A DNA stretch of 64,000 nt from Microbacterium oxydans (GTDB taxonomy: Bacteria > Actinomycetota > Actinomycetes > Actinomycetales > Microbacteriaceae). Numbering within the stretch: the stretch's first letter is position 1; each line of letters starts with the position of its first letter. This document shows positions 1-8,118 of this stretch, piece by piece. The notes under the pieces are model-generated. The model made no database searches. It was not told where the DNA came from and saw only the letters and a program-made list of their open reading frames with translations. Made by a program: the position numbers and the translations under genes. Location of the stretch: contig NZ_JYIV01000025.1 in assembly GCF_000956405.1 (NCBI RefSeq), forward strand, positions 62,001 to 126,000, in the 5' to 3' direction.

Positions 1-60
1 CCGTTGCGCGAGGCCGTCGAGCGCGCTCGTCAGCGCGTTCATGGTCACAGAATCGAACAC
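1..60 (-). CDS. flgB: Flagellar basal-body rod protein FlgB (5' end only)
   Basis: Only the first 20 codons lie in the window; the gene runs off the left edge. The reading from a GTG at 60 is MFDSVTMNALTSALDGLAQR, which resembles the amphipathic N-terminal helix of FlgB rod proteins (family knowledge). I prefer the GTG over the in-frame ATG at 42 because a GGGGAG-type ribosome site lies 8 bases before it. The gene is last in the visible minus-strand flagellar series, about 110 bases beyond the FliT-like gene, and has its own FliA-type promoter at 137-163. The name rests on 20 residues plus context. Confidence 0.7.
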   Translation of the reverse strand, partial: MFDSVTMNALTSALDGLAQR

Positions 61-136
61 GAAACCGGCTCCCCGTGTGTGGGTGATGTGGCCGATCCAT
101 GGCCGAGGATTGCGAGCCATCCGTGCTCTCCCTGCT

Positions 137-163
137 CTATCGGCAGGGTTCTGCGCTCCGTTA
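137..163 (-). promoter_or_regulatory. FliA-type promoter of flgB
   Basis: On the minus strand, TAAC (163-160), a 15-base spacer and GCCGATAG (144-137) match the sigma-28 consensus TAAA-N15-GCCGATAA with one substitution in each element. Transcription should begin near 130, giving a leader of about 70 bases before the flgB GTG. The same two boxes with the same spacing occur upstream of flagellin and flgN. Confidence 0.85.
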
Positions 164-173
164 GGGAGCGATC

Positions 174-470
174 TCACCCATCGACGTCGAGGTAGGCGGG
201 CTCCTCCGGACGACGGGTGCCCGGCACGCGGCTCACCGCGCCGAGATGCCGGCGCGAGCCCTCGAGATCGGAGCGGGCACGGTCCATCGCGGCCCGCTGG
301 AGGTCGATCACCCGTCTGGCGCGGTCCGCGAGCGCAGGGGGAAGCGGCGTGCTCGGCGGCATCCACGGAGCGAGATCGGTGTCGGCGGCGTTCCCCGGCG
401 CGGCGGCGAGGATCTGCTCGGCCTCCTGCTCGAGTCTGTCGAGGAGCGCGGTCCACTCGTCCAGGGTCAC
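174..470 (-). CDS. Small FliT-like flagellar protein
   Basis: A 98-residue protein, largely helical by composition, rich in Ala, Arg and acidic residues, with no membrane segment or signal peptide. Its ATG overlaps the fliS stop in an ATGA arrangement, so it is translated with fliS. A small helical protein directly after fliS is typically FliT, a chaperone for FliD, but the family is too divergent to name from sequence alone. The N-terminal half (TLDEWTALLDRLEQEAEQIL) looks like a helical hairpin suited to chaperone work. I infer a flagellar chaperone or accessory role from position. Confidence 0.65.
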   Translation of the reverse strand: MTLDEWTALLDRLEQEAEQILAAAPGNAADTDLAPWMPPSTPLPPALADRARRVIDLQRAAMDRARSDLEGSRRHLGAVSRVPGTRRPEEPAYLDVDG

Positions 471-859
471 GACCGCGCCTCGGCGACCGTGCGCGCGGCC
501 TCGTGCCAGGCGTCACGCAGCGGGGCGACGATCTCATGGCAGGCGTGCGTGCGCTCGGGGTCGCGGCCGATGTTGGCGCCGATGAGCGTCTGCGACAGGA
601 AGACGTACAGCGAGCGCAGACCGGCGCTGCCGTTCCAGTCGTCCGTGAGCGAGGACGACAGCTCGGAGACGATCGCCTGGGCGTGCTGCAGCTGCGCGTT
701 GGCCTCTGTCCAGTCCTGCGCGCGCTGGGCGATCTCTCCGCGCTCGATGTCGAGCAGGAGACGGTCGTAGAGCATGGTCACCAGTCGCTCGGGCGGAGCC
801 GACAGCACGGCATCGTCACGGTAGCGCTGCTGAGCACGGAGCGCGGCGTTCATGCTCAC
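467..859 (-). CDS. fliS: Flagellar export chaperone FliS
   Basis: FliS is the cytoplasmic chaperone that holds flagellin unpolymerised until export. The 130-residue product has the usual family length and features: an N-terminal segment with a Tyr (QQRYRDDAVLSAPPERLVTMLYD) that leads into a four-helix bundle. The start is a GTG at 859 that overlaps the fliD stop (GTGA); an ATG two codons later at 853 is an alternative. It lies between fliD and the FliT-like gene with overlaps on both sides, so the three are translationally coupled. Confidence 0.92.
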   Translation of the reverse strand: MSMNAALRAQQRYRDDAVLSAPPERLVTMLYDRLLLDIERGEIAQRAQDWTEANAQLQHAQAIVSELSSSLTDDWNGSAGLRSLYVFLSQTLIGANIGRDPERTHACHEIVAPLRDAWHEAARTVAEARS

Positions 860-2244
860 TTCCCCGAGCTCGAGCTCGAGCCCGGAAGGGCGGCGATCTG
901 CGAGGTGAGGTATGACGACTGCGACTGCAGCTGCGAGAGCATCACCTCGAGGCGTGCGTAGGTGCGCTCGAGGGAGGTCTTGCGCTGCGCGAGACGGACG
1001 TCCCAGCGCTCCATCTGCTCGCCGAGCCCCTTCACCTCGCTCTCCTGGCCGGTGATGCGCGTGGTGAGCAGGCCGTCGTACTTGTCGGAGTACACCTTCG
1101 CGGTGTCCTGTACCCGCGAGGCGATGTCGGAGAAGAGGCCGGCCACGGCGTCCGGATCCTTCGCGAGGGCTTCGGCGAACTTCTCCTCGTCGAAGCTCAT
1201 CACGCCGTACATGTCGCTCGAGATGCCGATCGACGACGGGGAGACGCCGTTCACAGGGTGTTGCACCGCATCGGCCAGGGCCGTGCGCAGGGTTCGGACC
1301 GCGCTGTCGCCGGTGAAGACGCCGAGGGTGGTCTTGTCTCCCTGCTTGGCGGCGATGGTCGCCTTCGAGCCGTTGTCGATGCGGGTCAGGATGTCCTTGA
1401 CGGCGGCGATGAATTCCGCCGAGGCCTTGGTGCGGGCGGCGGTGTCGACCGCGACGCCGATGGTGACGGGCACGGTCGAGGCCGCAGACACGGTCACGTC
1501 CACCCCGTCGAACAGGTCGGTGAAGGTGTTGCTCGACGAGGTCAGCACCTGCTCAGCGCTCGTGCCGGCCCACAGGCGCACCTGGGCATCGGCACCGACG
1601 TCGATGACGGCTGCTCCTGCTTCGGTGGAGATGTCGGAGGCAGTGCCGGCCGCGACCGCAGCGGTGTCACCGCGAAAAGCACGGAACTGTCCGGCTTCTC
1701 CCGAATCCGCCGCGCGCAGCTGCAGGCGGTGCATCGGGTTGCCGTCGGCGTCGCGTCCGGCGGGGACCGCCGTCGCGACGATGCCGAAGCCCGCTTCGTT
1801 GACCGCCCTCGCGACGTCCTGCATCGACGTGGATTCGGCGGTGACCTGCACGCGCTCGCCCTTGGCGTTCTCGAGCGTGATCACGGGGGGATCGACGGGC
1901 CATCCGGCGGAGGCGGCCGACACGATGGTGTGGCTCTTGGCGACCTTGTCGACGACGATGTCGGCGGAGAGGGGAGCGGCACCGGTGCGGGTGGCGACGG
2001 TGACGGTGGGGGACGACGACGAGGTGGTGAAGCGGGCGAGCCCGTCGCGGGTCGCCGCCTTCTCCGCCGCTGTGGCGAGGTTCTGCACCGCCGTGTTCAG
2101 GGTGCGCAGCTGGGCGACGACACCGTTCTTGTCATCCATCTTCGCCTTGAGCAGCGAACGGGGGATGGAGGCGACATCCATCAGCGCCTTGATGACCTCG
2201 GTGGTCTTCAGGCCGGAGACGAGGCCGTCGAGCGAGAGGGACAT
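856..2244 (-). CDS. fliD: Flagellar filament cap protein FliD
   Basis: FliD (HAP2) caps the growing filament and folds flagellin subunits into place. The 462-residue sequence has the FliD_N helix at residues 1-100 (opening MSLSLDGLVSGLKTTEVIKALM), a variable Ser/Thr/Ala/Val-rich middle and a FliD_C coiled region near 250-450. The C terminus ends in a run of serines, odd but within the variability of the family. An AAAGG motif sits before the ATG. It follows flagellin by about 70 bases that hold a strong hairpin, so fliD is probably expressed by read-through from the flagellin promoter or from a weak internal promoter. Confidence 0.93.
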   Translation of the reverse strand: MSLSLDGLVSGLKTTEVIKALMDVASIPRSLLKAKMDDKNGVVAQLRTLNTAVQNLATAAEKAATRDGLARFTTSSSSPTVTVATRTGAAPLSADIVVDKVAKSHTIVSAASAGWPVDPPVITLENAKGERVQVTAESTSMQDVARAVNEAGFGIVATAVPAGRDADGNPMHRLQLRAADSGEAGQFRAFRGDTAAVAAGTASDISTEAGAAVIDVGADAQVRLWAGTSAEQVLTSSSNTFTDLFDGVDVTVSAASTVPVTIGVAVDTAARTKASAEFIAAVKDILTRIDNGSKATIAAKQGDKTTLGVFTGDSAVRTLRTALADAVQHPVNGVSPSSIGISSDMYGVMSFDEEKFAEALAKDPDAVAGLFSDIASRVQDTAKVYSDKYDGLLTTRITGQESEVKGLGEQMERWDVRLAQRKTSLERTYARLEVMLSQLQSQSSYLTSQIAALPGSSSSSGK

Positions 2245-2271
2245 GGTCGCCTTTCCGGTTGGGGAGCGGAC

Positions 2272-2303
2272 AGGGTCCGGACGCCGGTGGGCGTCCGGAC
2301 CCT
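2272..2303 (-). terminator. Hairpin between flagellin and fliD
   Basis: A 14-bp perfect inverted repeat (AGGGTCCGGACGCC / GGCGTCCGGACCCT) with a 4-base loop lies just after the flagellin stop. There is no T tract. It is probably a partial terminator or an mRNA-stabilising element that keeps flagellin transcripts more abundant than fliD. Confidence 0.7.
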
Positions 2304-2313
2304 ATGACGTGGT

Positions 2314-3144
2314 TCAGCGCAGGAGCTGGAGCACGCCCTGGTTGGCCTGGTTGGCCTGTGCCAGCATCGCCGTACCTGCCTGGGACAGGATGTTCTTCGA
2401 CGTGAACTTGACCATCTCGGACGCCATGTCGGTGTCGCGGATACGGCTCTCGGCGGCGGAGAGGTTCTCTGCCGACACGTTGAGGCTGTTGATGGTCGAC
2501 TCGAAGCGGTTCTGCAGCGCACCGTAGCCGGCGCGTGCGGTCGAGACCGCCTGGATCTGCGTGTCGATACCCGCCAGCGCGGCACCGTACGTCGCGGCGT
2601 CCGTCATGGTCCCCGCGAGCGTCTTGATGTCGGCACCGAGGGTCGCGAAGTCGGTCAGGGCGACCGAGATCTGGTCCTCGGCGGCGACGGAGCCCGCACC
2701 GACCTGGAACGTCAGCGTGTTGCCGCCCGAGAGCAGCTTGATGCCGTTGAAGTTCGTGCTGCCGGCGATCCGGGTGAGCTCATCACCGAGGGTGTTGATC
2801 TCCTTCTGGATCGCGTCGCGCGACTTCGTGTTGTTCGAGTCGTTCGCACCCTGAGCGGTCAGGTCGCGAACGCGCTGCAGGATCGAGTGGACCTCGGTCA
2901 GGGCGCCTTCCGCGGTCTGGATGACCGAGATGCCGTCCTGGGCGTTGCGTGCCGCGACGTTCAGGCCGTTGACCTGCGAACGCAGGCCCTCGGAGATCGC
3001 GAGGCCTGCAGCGTCGTCAGCCGCGCGGTTGATGCGGAAGCCGCTGGACAGCTTCTCGAGCGACTTCGACAGGTCGTTCTGCGTGTTGGACAGGTTGCGG
3101 TAGGCGTTGAGTGCCGACACGTTCGTGCTGATCTGCATACCCAT
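2314..3144 (-). CDS. fliC: Flagellin
   Basis: This is the filament subunit. The 276-residue protein has the conserved D0/D1 N-terminal region (1-140, with KLSSGFRINRAADDAAGLAI) and C-terminal region (190-276, with NILSQAGTAMLAQANQ and ending in QLLR) joined by a very short central part, so it is a compact flagellin without large outer domains. The ATG at 3144 has GGAGGAG about 9 bases upstream; an ATG two codons in is an alternative. It is preceded by a FliA-type promoter and followed by a stable hairpin. It would be exported through the flagellar type III apparatus with FliS as chaperone. Confidence 0.96.
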   Translation of the reverse strand: MGMQISTNVSALNAYRNLSNTQNDLSKSLEKLSSGFRINRAADDAAGLAISEGLRSQVNGLNVAARNAQDGISVIQTAEGALTEVHSILQRVRDLTAQGANDSNNTKSRDAIQKEINTLGDELTRIAGSTNFNGIKLLSGGNTLTFQVGAGSVAAEDQISVALTDFATLGADIKTLAGTMTDAATYGAALAGIDTQIQAVSTARAGYGALQNRFESTINSLNVSAENLSAAESRIRDTDMASEMVKFTSKNILSQAGTAMLAQANQANQGVLQLLR

Positions 3145-3204
3145 AAGGGTTCTCCTCCGTGAATGGTGTTGTGCGGGGGACCATCCGTGGTCTCCCGGTC
3201 ACAC

Positions 3205-3231
3205 CTATCGGCGGAGGTTCGCCGTGCGTTA
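3205..3231 (-). promoter_or_regulatory. FliA-type promoter of flagellin
   Basis: On the minus strand, TAAC (3231-3228), 15 bases, then GCCGATAG (3212-3205). The predicted start is near 3198, leaving a leader of about 54 bases before the flagellin ATG. Box sequence and spacing are identical to the flgB and flgN promoters. Confidence 0.9.
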
Positions 3232-3252
3232 GCAGGGCAGGTCGGAGACAGT

Positions 3253-4053
3253 TCAGGCGGTCGCCGATTCCCGGAAGACGCCGGCGATCCGGGACCCCGC
3301 CGCGTCCGCGATCCGGGTGAAGTAGGCATCGCGGGCACCGGGCGAGACCCGTGTCGTCGTCGCCGGTGCCGACCCCTCGGCGTAGTACCGGTCCAGGGCG
3401 TCGCGCAGCAGCCGGATCGCCTCCGAGCGCTGCTGGGACACCGCGGAGTGCGTCACGCCCAGCTCTTCGGCGATCTCCTTGACGGGGCGCTCGTCGAAGT
3501 AGACCGCCTGCACGATCCGGCGCATGCGCTCCGGCAGGGCCAGGACCGCATGTTCGAGCACCTCGCGCCGTTCGCCCACCAGCGCCGATTCCTCGGGGAG
3601 GGGGATGTCGGCGGCGACGTCACGGGCGGCGGGGTCGTCGAGAGTGGTCAGCATCCTGGCGGCATCGCCGAGGGCTTCGATCACGACCTCTTTCGCGACG
3701 CCCATCGCGGTGGCGACCTCGGAGACCGTGGCCGTGCGGCCCAGCCCGGCGGTCAGCGCCTCGCGAACGGCGACCGTCTCCTTGATGCGTTTGCGGATGC
3801 CGCGGGAGGCCCAGTCCATCGAGCGCATCTCATCGGCGAAGGCACCGAGGATACGTCGGCGGGCGTAGGCCCCGAAAGGCACTCCGAGCTCGGGATCGAA
3901 CGCTTCCGCAGCGGTCACGAGCGCGAGCGCTCCGACGGCCGCGAGCTCGTCACGGGGGATGTGGGTGGCGCGGGCATGGGTCTCGGCGGCGAGGTATCCG
4001 ACCAGGGGGAGGTTGCTCTCGATGAGCAGATTGCGCTCAGCGCGCGACGACAT
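3253..4053 (-). CDS. fliA: FliA/WhiG-family RNA polymerase sigma factor
   Basis: A 266-residue sigma-70 family member of group 3 size. Region 2 lies at about 13-80 (LPLVGYLAAE ... FGAYARRRILGAFADEMR), region 3 in the middle, and region 4 with its helix-turn-helix near 180-225 (VKEIAEELGVTHSAVSQQRS). About 40 extra residues follow region 4. I chose the ATG at 4053, which has a GAGAGGTGG site upstream, rather than the ATG at 4113, which has no ribosome site. It diverges from flgN and sits inside the flagellar cluster, where three sigma-28-like promoters are present, so it is the obvious candidate to read them. The region before it is unusually AT-rich for this genome. Confidence 0.88.
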   Translation of the reverse strand: MSSRAERNLLIESNLPLVGYLAAETHARATHIPRDELAAVGALALVTAAEAFDPELGVPFGAYARRRILGAFADEMRSMDWASRGIRKRIKETVAVREALTAGLGRTATVSEVATAMGVAKEVVIEALGDAARMLTTLDDPAARDVAADIPLPEESALVGERREVLEHAVLALPERMRRIVQAVYFDERPVKEIAEELGVTHSAVSQQRSEAIRLLRDALDRYYAEGSAPATTTRVSPGARDAYFTRIADAAGSRIAGVFRESATA

Positions 4054-4171
4054 GGGGGATGATCCACCTCTCTGGATGCACTCCAAAAGATCCAAGGAGA
4101 TGAACAGATGCACATATCACACGATTTATGATTTGTACATGGGGAGAACTATCCACCGCCGTTCCACATAG
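4054..4171. promoter_or_regulatory. AT-rich region upstream of the sigma gene
   Basis: This intergenic stretch between the sigma gene and the flgN promoter is markedly AT-rich around 4100-4140, with a close repeat of GATTT. It must hold the promoter of the sigma gene on the minus strand, but I cannot assign boxes with confidence. No open reading frame in it has a convincing ribosome site. Confidence 0.4.
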
Positions 4172-4198
4172 TAACGTTAGGCGGACGCTGGCCGATAG
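4172..4198 (+). promoter_or_regulatory. FliA-type promoter of flgN-flgK-flgL-fliW
   Basis: TAAC (4172-4175), 15 bases, GCCGATAG (4191-4198). The predicted start is near 4205, with a leader of about 45 bases before the flgN ATG at 4250. Identical in boxes and spacing to the promoters of flagellin and flgB. Confidence 0.9.
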
Positions 4199-4249
4199 TG
4201 ACGTTTGGCCGCGTTGTCAGGCGGGGCGATCACTGGGGAAAAGGGGATC

Positions 4250-4732
4250 ATGGGAGCCAACGAACTATCGATACAGCTGTGGCGGGAGCGCGAGCTGCTC
4301 GAGATGCTCCTGTTCAAGCTCGACGAGCAGCAGCTGCTGCTCGCCGCCGGGCGATCCCAGTGGATCCAGTTCGCCGCACGGGAGATCGATCAGGTGCTCG
4401 ACCGCCTGCGCGGCGCGAGCCTCGCCCGCACCGTCGAGGTCGCGACCGTCGCCGAGGAGTGGGGAGCTCCTGAGGCGTCGACGATCCGCGAGCTGATCGA
4501 GCACGCGCCGGAAGGCGCATGGCAGGAGGTCTTCGCCGACCATCTGCGCGCGCTCTCGAAGCTCGCCGCCGAGGTCGAGCAGCTGCGCGACGCGAACGCC
4601 GAGCAGCTCAGCGGAGTGCTCCGCGCGACCCAGGAGACGATCGCCGCGCTCGGACACGACACGGGCGAGTACACGACCAAGGGTGACCGCGCACGCGACG
4701 ACGCCGCGCGCATCATCGACACCGAGATGTGA
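4250..4732 (+). CDS. flgN: FlgN-family flagellar chaperone
   Basis: A 160-residue helical protein at the place where FlgN, the chaperone of the hook-associated proteins FlgK and FlgL, is normally encoded. Two long helices with Leu and Gln repeats (residues 5-35, LWRERELLEMLLFKLDEQQL) and a charged C terminus fit the FlgN family. The ATG at 4250 is preceded by AAGGGG at a normal distance; an upstream in-frame ATG at 4205 coincides with the predicted transcription start and is unlikely. It is first in the flgN-flgK-flgL-fliW operon. Confidence 0.85.
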   Translation: MGANELSIQLWRERELLEMLLFKLDEQQLLLAAGRSQWIQFAAREIDQVLDRLRGASLARTVEVATVAEEWGAPEASTIRELIEHAPEGAWQEVFADHLRALSKLAAEVEQLRDANAEQLSGVLRATQETIAALGHDTGEYTTKGDRARDDAARIIDTEM

Positions 4733-4745
4733 CCGAGAGGGGATC

Positions 4746-6155
4746 ATGTCGACCTTCAGTGGATTGAACACGGCGGCCAGCGGACTGGCGGCCGCCCGGC
4801 GCGGCATGGACGTGGTCGGGCAGAACATCGCCAACCAGAAGACCGAGGGGTACACGCGGCAGCGCGTGACGACCTCGGCGGTCGCCGCCATCGCGCAGAC
4901 GGGTCGGTTCAGCGTCGGAGCCCTCCCCGGTCACGGCGTGTCGATCGACGGTGTCGCGCGTCTGGGTGACGCACTGCTCGACGCCAGAGTGCGCGACGCA
5001 CTCGGCGCTTCGGGATACTGGTCCACCAGGGCGGTGGCCGCGACCACGGTCGAGGCGTCGCTGGCCGAGCCCACGGCGAACGGACTAGCCGCCCGGCTGT
5101 CGAAGTTCTGGTCCGGCTGGCAGGACCTCGCCAACACCCCGGACTCCGGGGCAGCGGCCTCGAGCATCCTGGAATCGGCGAAGGAGCTCGCCTCCCATAT
5201 CGCCGGCGGATACCGGAACGTGGCCACCCAGTGGAGCAACGCGCGCGACTCCGCCGACCGCACGGTCTCGCAGGTGAACGCCACCGCCGACCAGATCGCC
5301 GTCCTCAACGGAGAGATCCGCGACGCGCTCGCCTCCGGCCGCTCGGCGAACGAGCTCATGGATCAGCGCAGCGTCCTGGCGCAGAACGTGGCCAGGATGT
5401 CCGGCGCGGCGGCGACCATCGAGAGCGACGGCACCATGACCGTGCGACTGGGCGGCAACGCGCTCGTATCGGGCTCCGATTCGCGGCACCTGGTGCTGAG
5501 CGGGCCCGCGTCGATCGACTCGGGGCAGCGATTCAGTCTCTCGTGGGCATCGGCGCCGGATCTCCCCGTGTCGATCGACGGCGGCGAGCTCGGTGCCTCC
5601 CTGTCGGTGCTGGCCCCGGCCTCCGAAGGCGGCATGCTCGCCGGGCTCGCGGCGACGTACGACAAGGTCGCCACGACGCTGGCCGACGCACTGAACGCTC
5701 AGCACAGGGCGGGCGTGACCTCCACCGGCCAGGCCGGGGGAGACTTCTTCACCGTGCCGACGACGGGCTCCGCCGCACTCGGCCTGACCGTCGCGGTCGG
5801 GTCGGCCTCCGAACTGGCTCTCGCGGCGCCCGGTGCCGGTGCCCTGGATGCGACCAACGCCGACCTGATCTCTCAGATCGGCAGGAGCGTCGGTTCCCCT
5901 GACGCCGTCTGGTCCGATCAGGTCACCCGGTTCGGGGTCGCGACCGCGGCCGACGTGCAACGCGCGAAGCTCTCCGACTCCGCAGCGGTCGCCGCTGTCG
6001 GAGCTCAGCAGTCGGTCTCGGCGGTCGACGGCGACGAGGAGACCATCAGCCTGCTCACGTACCAGACCGCCTACCAGGCCGCCGCCCGTGTGATGACGGC
6101 GGTGGACGAGGCGCTCGACGTCCTGATCAACCGCACCGGCCTCGTCGGACGCTGA
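4746..6155 (+). CDS. flgK: Flagellar hook-associated protein FlgK
   Basis: FlgK (HAP1) forms the first hook-filament junction ring. The 469-residue product begins with the rod/hook signature (STFSGLNTAASGLAAARRGM, then NIANQKTEGYTRQ at about 33-45) and ends with a flagellar C-terminal helix (TYQTAYQAAARVMTAVDEAL). The ATG at 4746 follows the flgN stop by 13 bases and has GAGAGGGG before it; longer upstream reading would run through the end of flgN. Length is normal for actinobacterial FlgK. Confidence 0.95.
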   Translation: MSTFSGLNTAASGLAAARRGMDVVGQNIANQKTEGYTRQRVTTSAVAAIAQTGRFSVGALPGHGVSIDGVARLGDALLDARVRDALGASGYWSTRAVAATTVEASLAEPTANGLAARLSKFWSGWQDLANTPDSGAAASSILESAKELASHIAGGYRNVATQWSNARDSADRTVSQVNATADQIAVLNGEIRDALASGRSANELMDQRSVLAQNVARMSGAAATIESDGTMTVRLGGNALVSGSDSRHLVLSGPASIDSGQRFSLSWASAPDLPVSIDGGELGASLSVLAPASEGGMLAGLAATYDKVATTLADALNAQHRAGVTSTGQAGGDFFTVPTTGSAALGLTVAVGSASELALAAPGAGALDATNADLISQIGRSVGSPDAVWSDQVTRFGVATAADVQRAKLSDSAAVAAVGAQQSVSAVDGDEETISLLTYQTAYQAAARVMTAVDEALDVLINRTGLVGR

Positions 6156-6168
6156 GCGAAGGAGCACC

Positions 6169-7050
6169 GTGATCTCTCGAGTGACGTCATCCGCCATGAC
6201 GCAGACGGCCATGCGCCAGCTGCAGTCCAACCTCTCCGAGCTGGCGCGTCTGCAGGAGCAGGCGACATCCCAGCGGGCCTTCGCCGCGCCGTCCGACGAC
6301 CCGGCAGCCGCGGCCACCGCTCTGGCCCTGCACGCCGAGCAGCGCCGCACCGAGCAGTACGCGCGCAACATCGACGACGGCCTCGCCTGGGTCACCGCTG
6401 CCGACACGGCCATCACGGCGAGCACGGCCCTGCTCGCGCGCGTCCGTGATCTGACGGCCCAGGGCGCCAACGACGGGGCGCTCGATGCGACGGCCAAGGA
6501 GGCGCTCGCGGTCGAGCTCGAAGGCATCCGCAAGGAGATGCTCTCGCAGGCCAACACCCGGCTGCTCGGTCGCTCCGTCTTCGCCGGAACCTCCGACACT
6601 GCTGCCTTCGCCGCCGACTACACCCACAGCGGAGTGCCGGGAGCCGAGGTCACCCGTCGAGTGTCCGACGCCGCCTCCGTGCGTGTCGACACCGACGGTG
6701 CCGCGGTCTTCGGCACGGGAGACGACTCGGTCTTCGCGCTCGTGGACAAGATCGTGGCCGACCTCCGCTCCGGCACGAACGTCGGGCCGCGACTCGGCGA
6801 GATCGACAGCCGACGCACCGCCATGCTCGGAGTGCAGGGCTCGGTGGGAACCAGGCAGTCCCAGATCGAACGCGCCAAGGAGGCGGCAGTGCAGAATTCC
6901 GTGTCCCTCGAGTCCCGCAGGACGGCGGTGGAGGACGTCGACTCGATCGAGGTGCTCGTGCGTCTGCAGGCGCAGGAGCTCGTGTACCGTTCGGCGCTCG
7001 CCGTCAACGCGCGGGTGCTGCAGCCGTCGCTCATGGACTTCCTCCGATGA
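6169..7050 (+). CDS. flgL: Flagellar hook-associated protein FlgL
   Basis: FlgL (HAP3) links FlgK to the filament and is related to flagellin. The 293-residue sequence has the flagellin-like N-terminal helix (RVTSSAMTQTAMRQLQSNLS) and C-terminal helix (VRLQAQELVYRSALAVNARV). The GTG start at 6169 has AAGGAG immediately upstream and lies 13 bases after the flgK stop. The stop overlaps the fliW start by an ATGA. Confidence 0.94.
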   Translation: MISRVTSSAMTQTAMRQLQSNLSELARLQEQATSQRAFAAPSDDPAAAATALALHAEQRRTEQYARNIDDGLAWVTAADTAITASTALLARVRDLTAQGANDGALDATAKEALAVELEGIRKEMLSQANTRLLGRSVFAGTSDTAAFAADYTHSGVPGAEVTRRVSDAASVRVDTDGAAVFGTGDDSVFALVDKIVADLRSGTNVGPRLGEIDSRRTAMLGVQGSVGTRQSQIERAKEAAVQNSVSLESRRTAVEDVDSIEVLVRLQAQELVYRSALAVNARVLQPSLMDFLR

Positions 7051-7418
7051 CCGCCGCACTGACGTTCATCGCCCCTCCTCCGGGACTCGCCCCGCATGTG
7101 GACTTCGCTCTCGCTCCTGTCGAGGGCTCCGACGGGCTGTTCTCGCTGCGGGCGGTCGACGATGCGGAACTGCGCCTGTTCCTGGTGGATCCTCGCACGG
7201 TGCTGAGCGACTACGCGCCGACTCTGAGCGACGAGCAGGCGGACGGACTCGCCCTCGGCTCTCCCGAGGACGCGCTGGTGCTGGTGGTCGCGCATCCGTC
7301 CTCCGAGGGGGTCAGCGTGAACCTCCTCGCCCCCGTGATCGTGAACCAGACGACGGGGGCCGCCGCGCAGGTGATCCTGGAGGACCAGGACTACCCCCTG
7401 CGCGCGCCGCTCGGCTGA
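7047..7418 (+). CDS. fliW: Flagellar assembly factor FliW
   Basis: A 123-residue FliW protein, with typical family stretches (GLFSLRAVDDAELRLFLVDP and NLLAPVIVNQTTGAAAQVIL). In Bacillus FliW binds flagellin and sequesters the translational repressor CsrA, coupling filament assembly to flagellin translation. It overlaps flgL by an ATGA and is the last gene of the operon. No csrA gene follows, although fliW and csrA are commonly neighbours; csrA may lie elsewhere or be missing. Confidence 0.93.
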   Translation: MTAALTFIAPPPGLAPHVDFALAPVEGSDGLFSLRAVDDAELRLFLVDPRTVLSDYAPTLSDEQADGLALGSPEDALVLVVAHPSSEGVSVNLLAPVIVNQTTGAAAQVILEDQDYPLRAPLG

Positions 7419-7473
7419 CCCGCACCGCGCCGGTGCACAGCCCTCCTCAGGAGACGGCGGCTAATCTGGAGTC

Positions 7474-8118
7474 GTGATCCTTGCCGTCGACACCTCCCTG
7501 GGCACGGCTGTCGCCCTCATCGATGCCGAAGGGGAGCGACGGGCCGAAGCCGCGGCTGTCGACCCGCTCGGCCATGCGGAGGTCATCGGAGACCTGCTCG
7601 TCCGTGTTCTCCGCGAGGGTGGCGACGACCTCGGTGGGGCGGACGACACCGCGATCACGCATGTGGTCGCCGGCATGGGGCCCGGTCCCTTCACCGGGTT
7701 GCGCATCGGGATCGCCGCGGCCCGTGCCTTCGCTCTCGGGCGGGGTCTCCCGGTCGTCCCCGTACCCAGCCACCTCGCCGCAGCCCTCACCGCTCTCGAC
7801 TCCGACGCCGAGACCGCGCCTTTCGCGATCGTGACCGACGCCCGTCGACGCGAGGTCGCCATCACCGTGTTCGACGGCCTCGACGACGACGGCATCCCCG
7901 CTGTGGTCGCCGACACCGTGCTCGTGCGAGCGGCCGACGCGGATGCCCACCTCGACGGCATCCGGCGCATCGATGTGTCGACGCTCTCCGCGACGGACCT
8001 GGCGCGTGTCGGGGCCAGGGCGCTGGCAGCCGGTCGCACCCTCGCCGGCGAGGAGCCCCTCTACATGCGGCACCCCGATGTGACGCTCCCCGGTGCGCCG
8101 AGGAAGGTGGGCACGTGA
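7474..8118 (+). CDS. tsaB: tRNA N6-threonylcarbamoyladenosine synthesis protein TsaB
   Basis: TsaB is the non-catalytic partner of TsaD in adding threonylcarbamoyl to A37 of ANN-decoding tRNAs. The 214-residue protein has the ASKHA-type N terminus ([16 protein letters not shown]) and the core [17 protein letters not shown]. The GTG at 7474 is preceded by TAATCT at 7462-7467 and exactly six bases, so the transcript is probably leaderless. It is followed by rimI (GTGA overlap) and tsaD. The usual upstream partner tsaE is not here; the flagellar genes abut directly. Confidence 0.95.
   Translation: MILAVDTSLGTAVALIDAEGERRAEAAAVDPLGHAEVIGDLLVRVLREGGDDLGGADDTAITHVVAGMGPGPFTGLRIGIAAARAFALGRGLPVVPVPSHLAAALTALDSDAETAPFAIVTDARRREVAITVFDGLDDDGIPAVVADTVLVRAADADAHLDGIRRIDVSTLSATDLARVGARALAAGRTLAGEEPLYMRHPDVTLPGAPRKVGT

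Noticed and set aside
4054..4113. Earlier ATG for the flagellar sigma factor
   Set aside because: No ribosome site precedes it and the extra 20 residues do not resemble the family.
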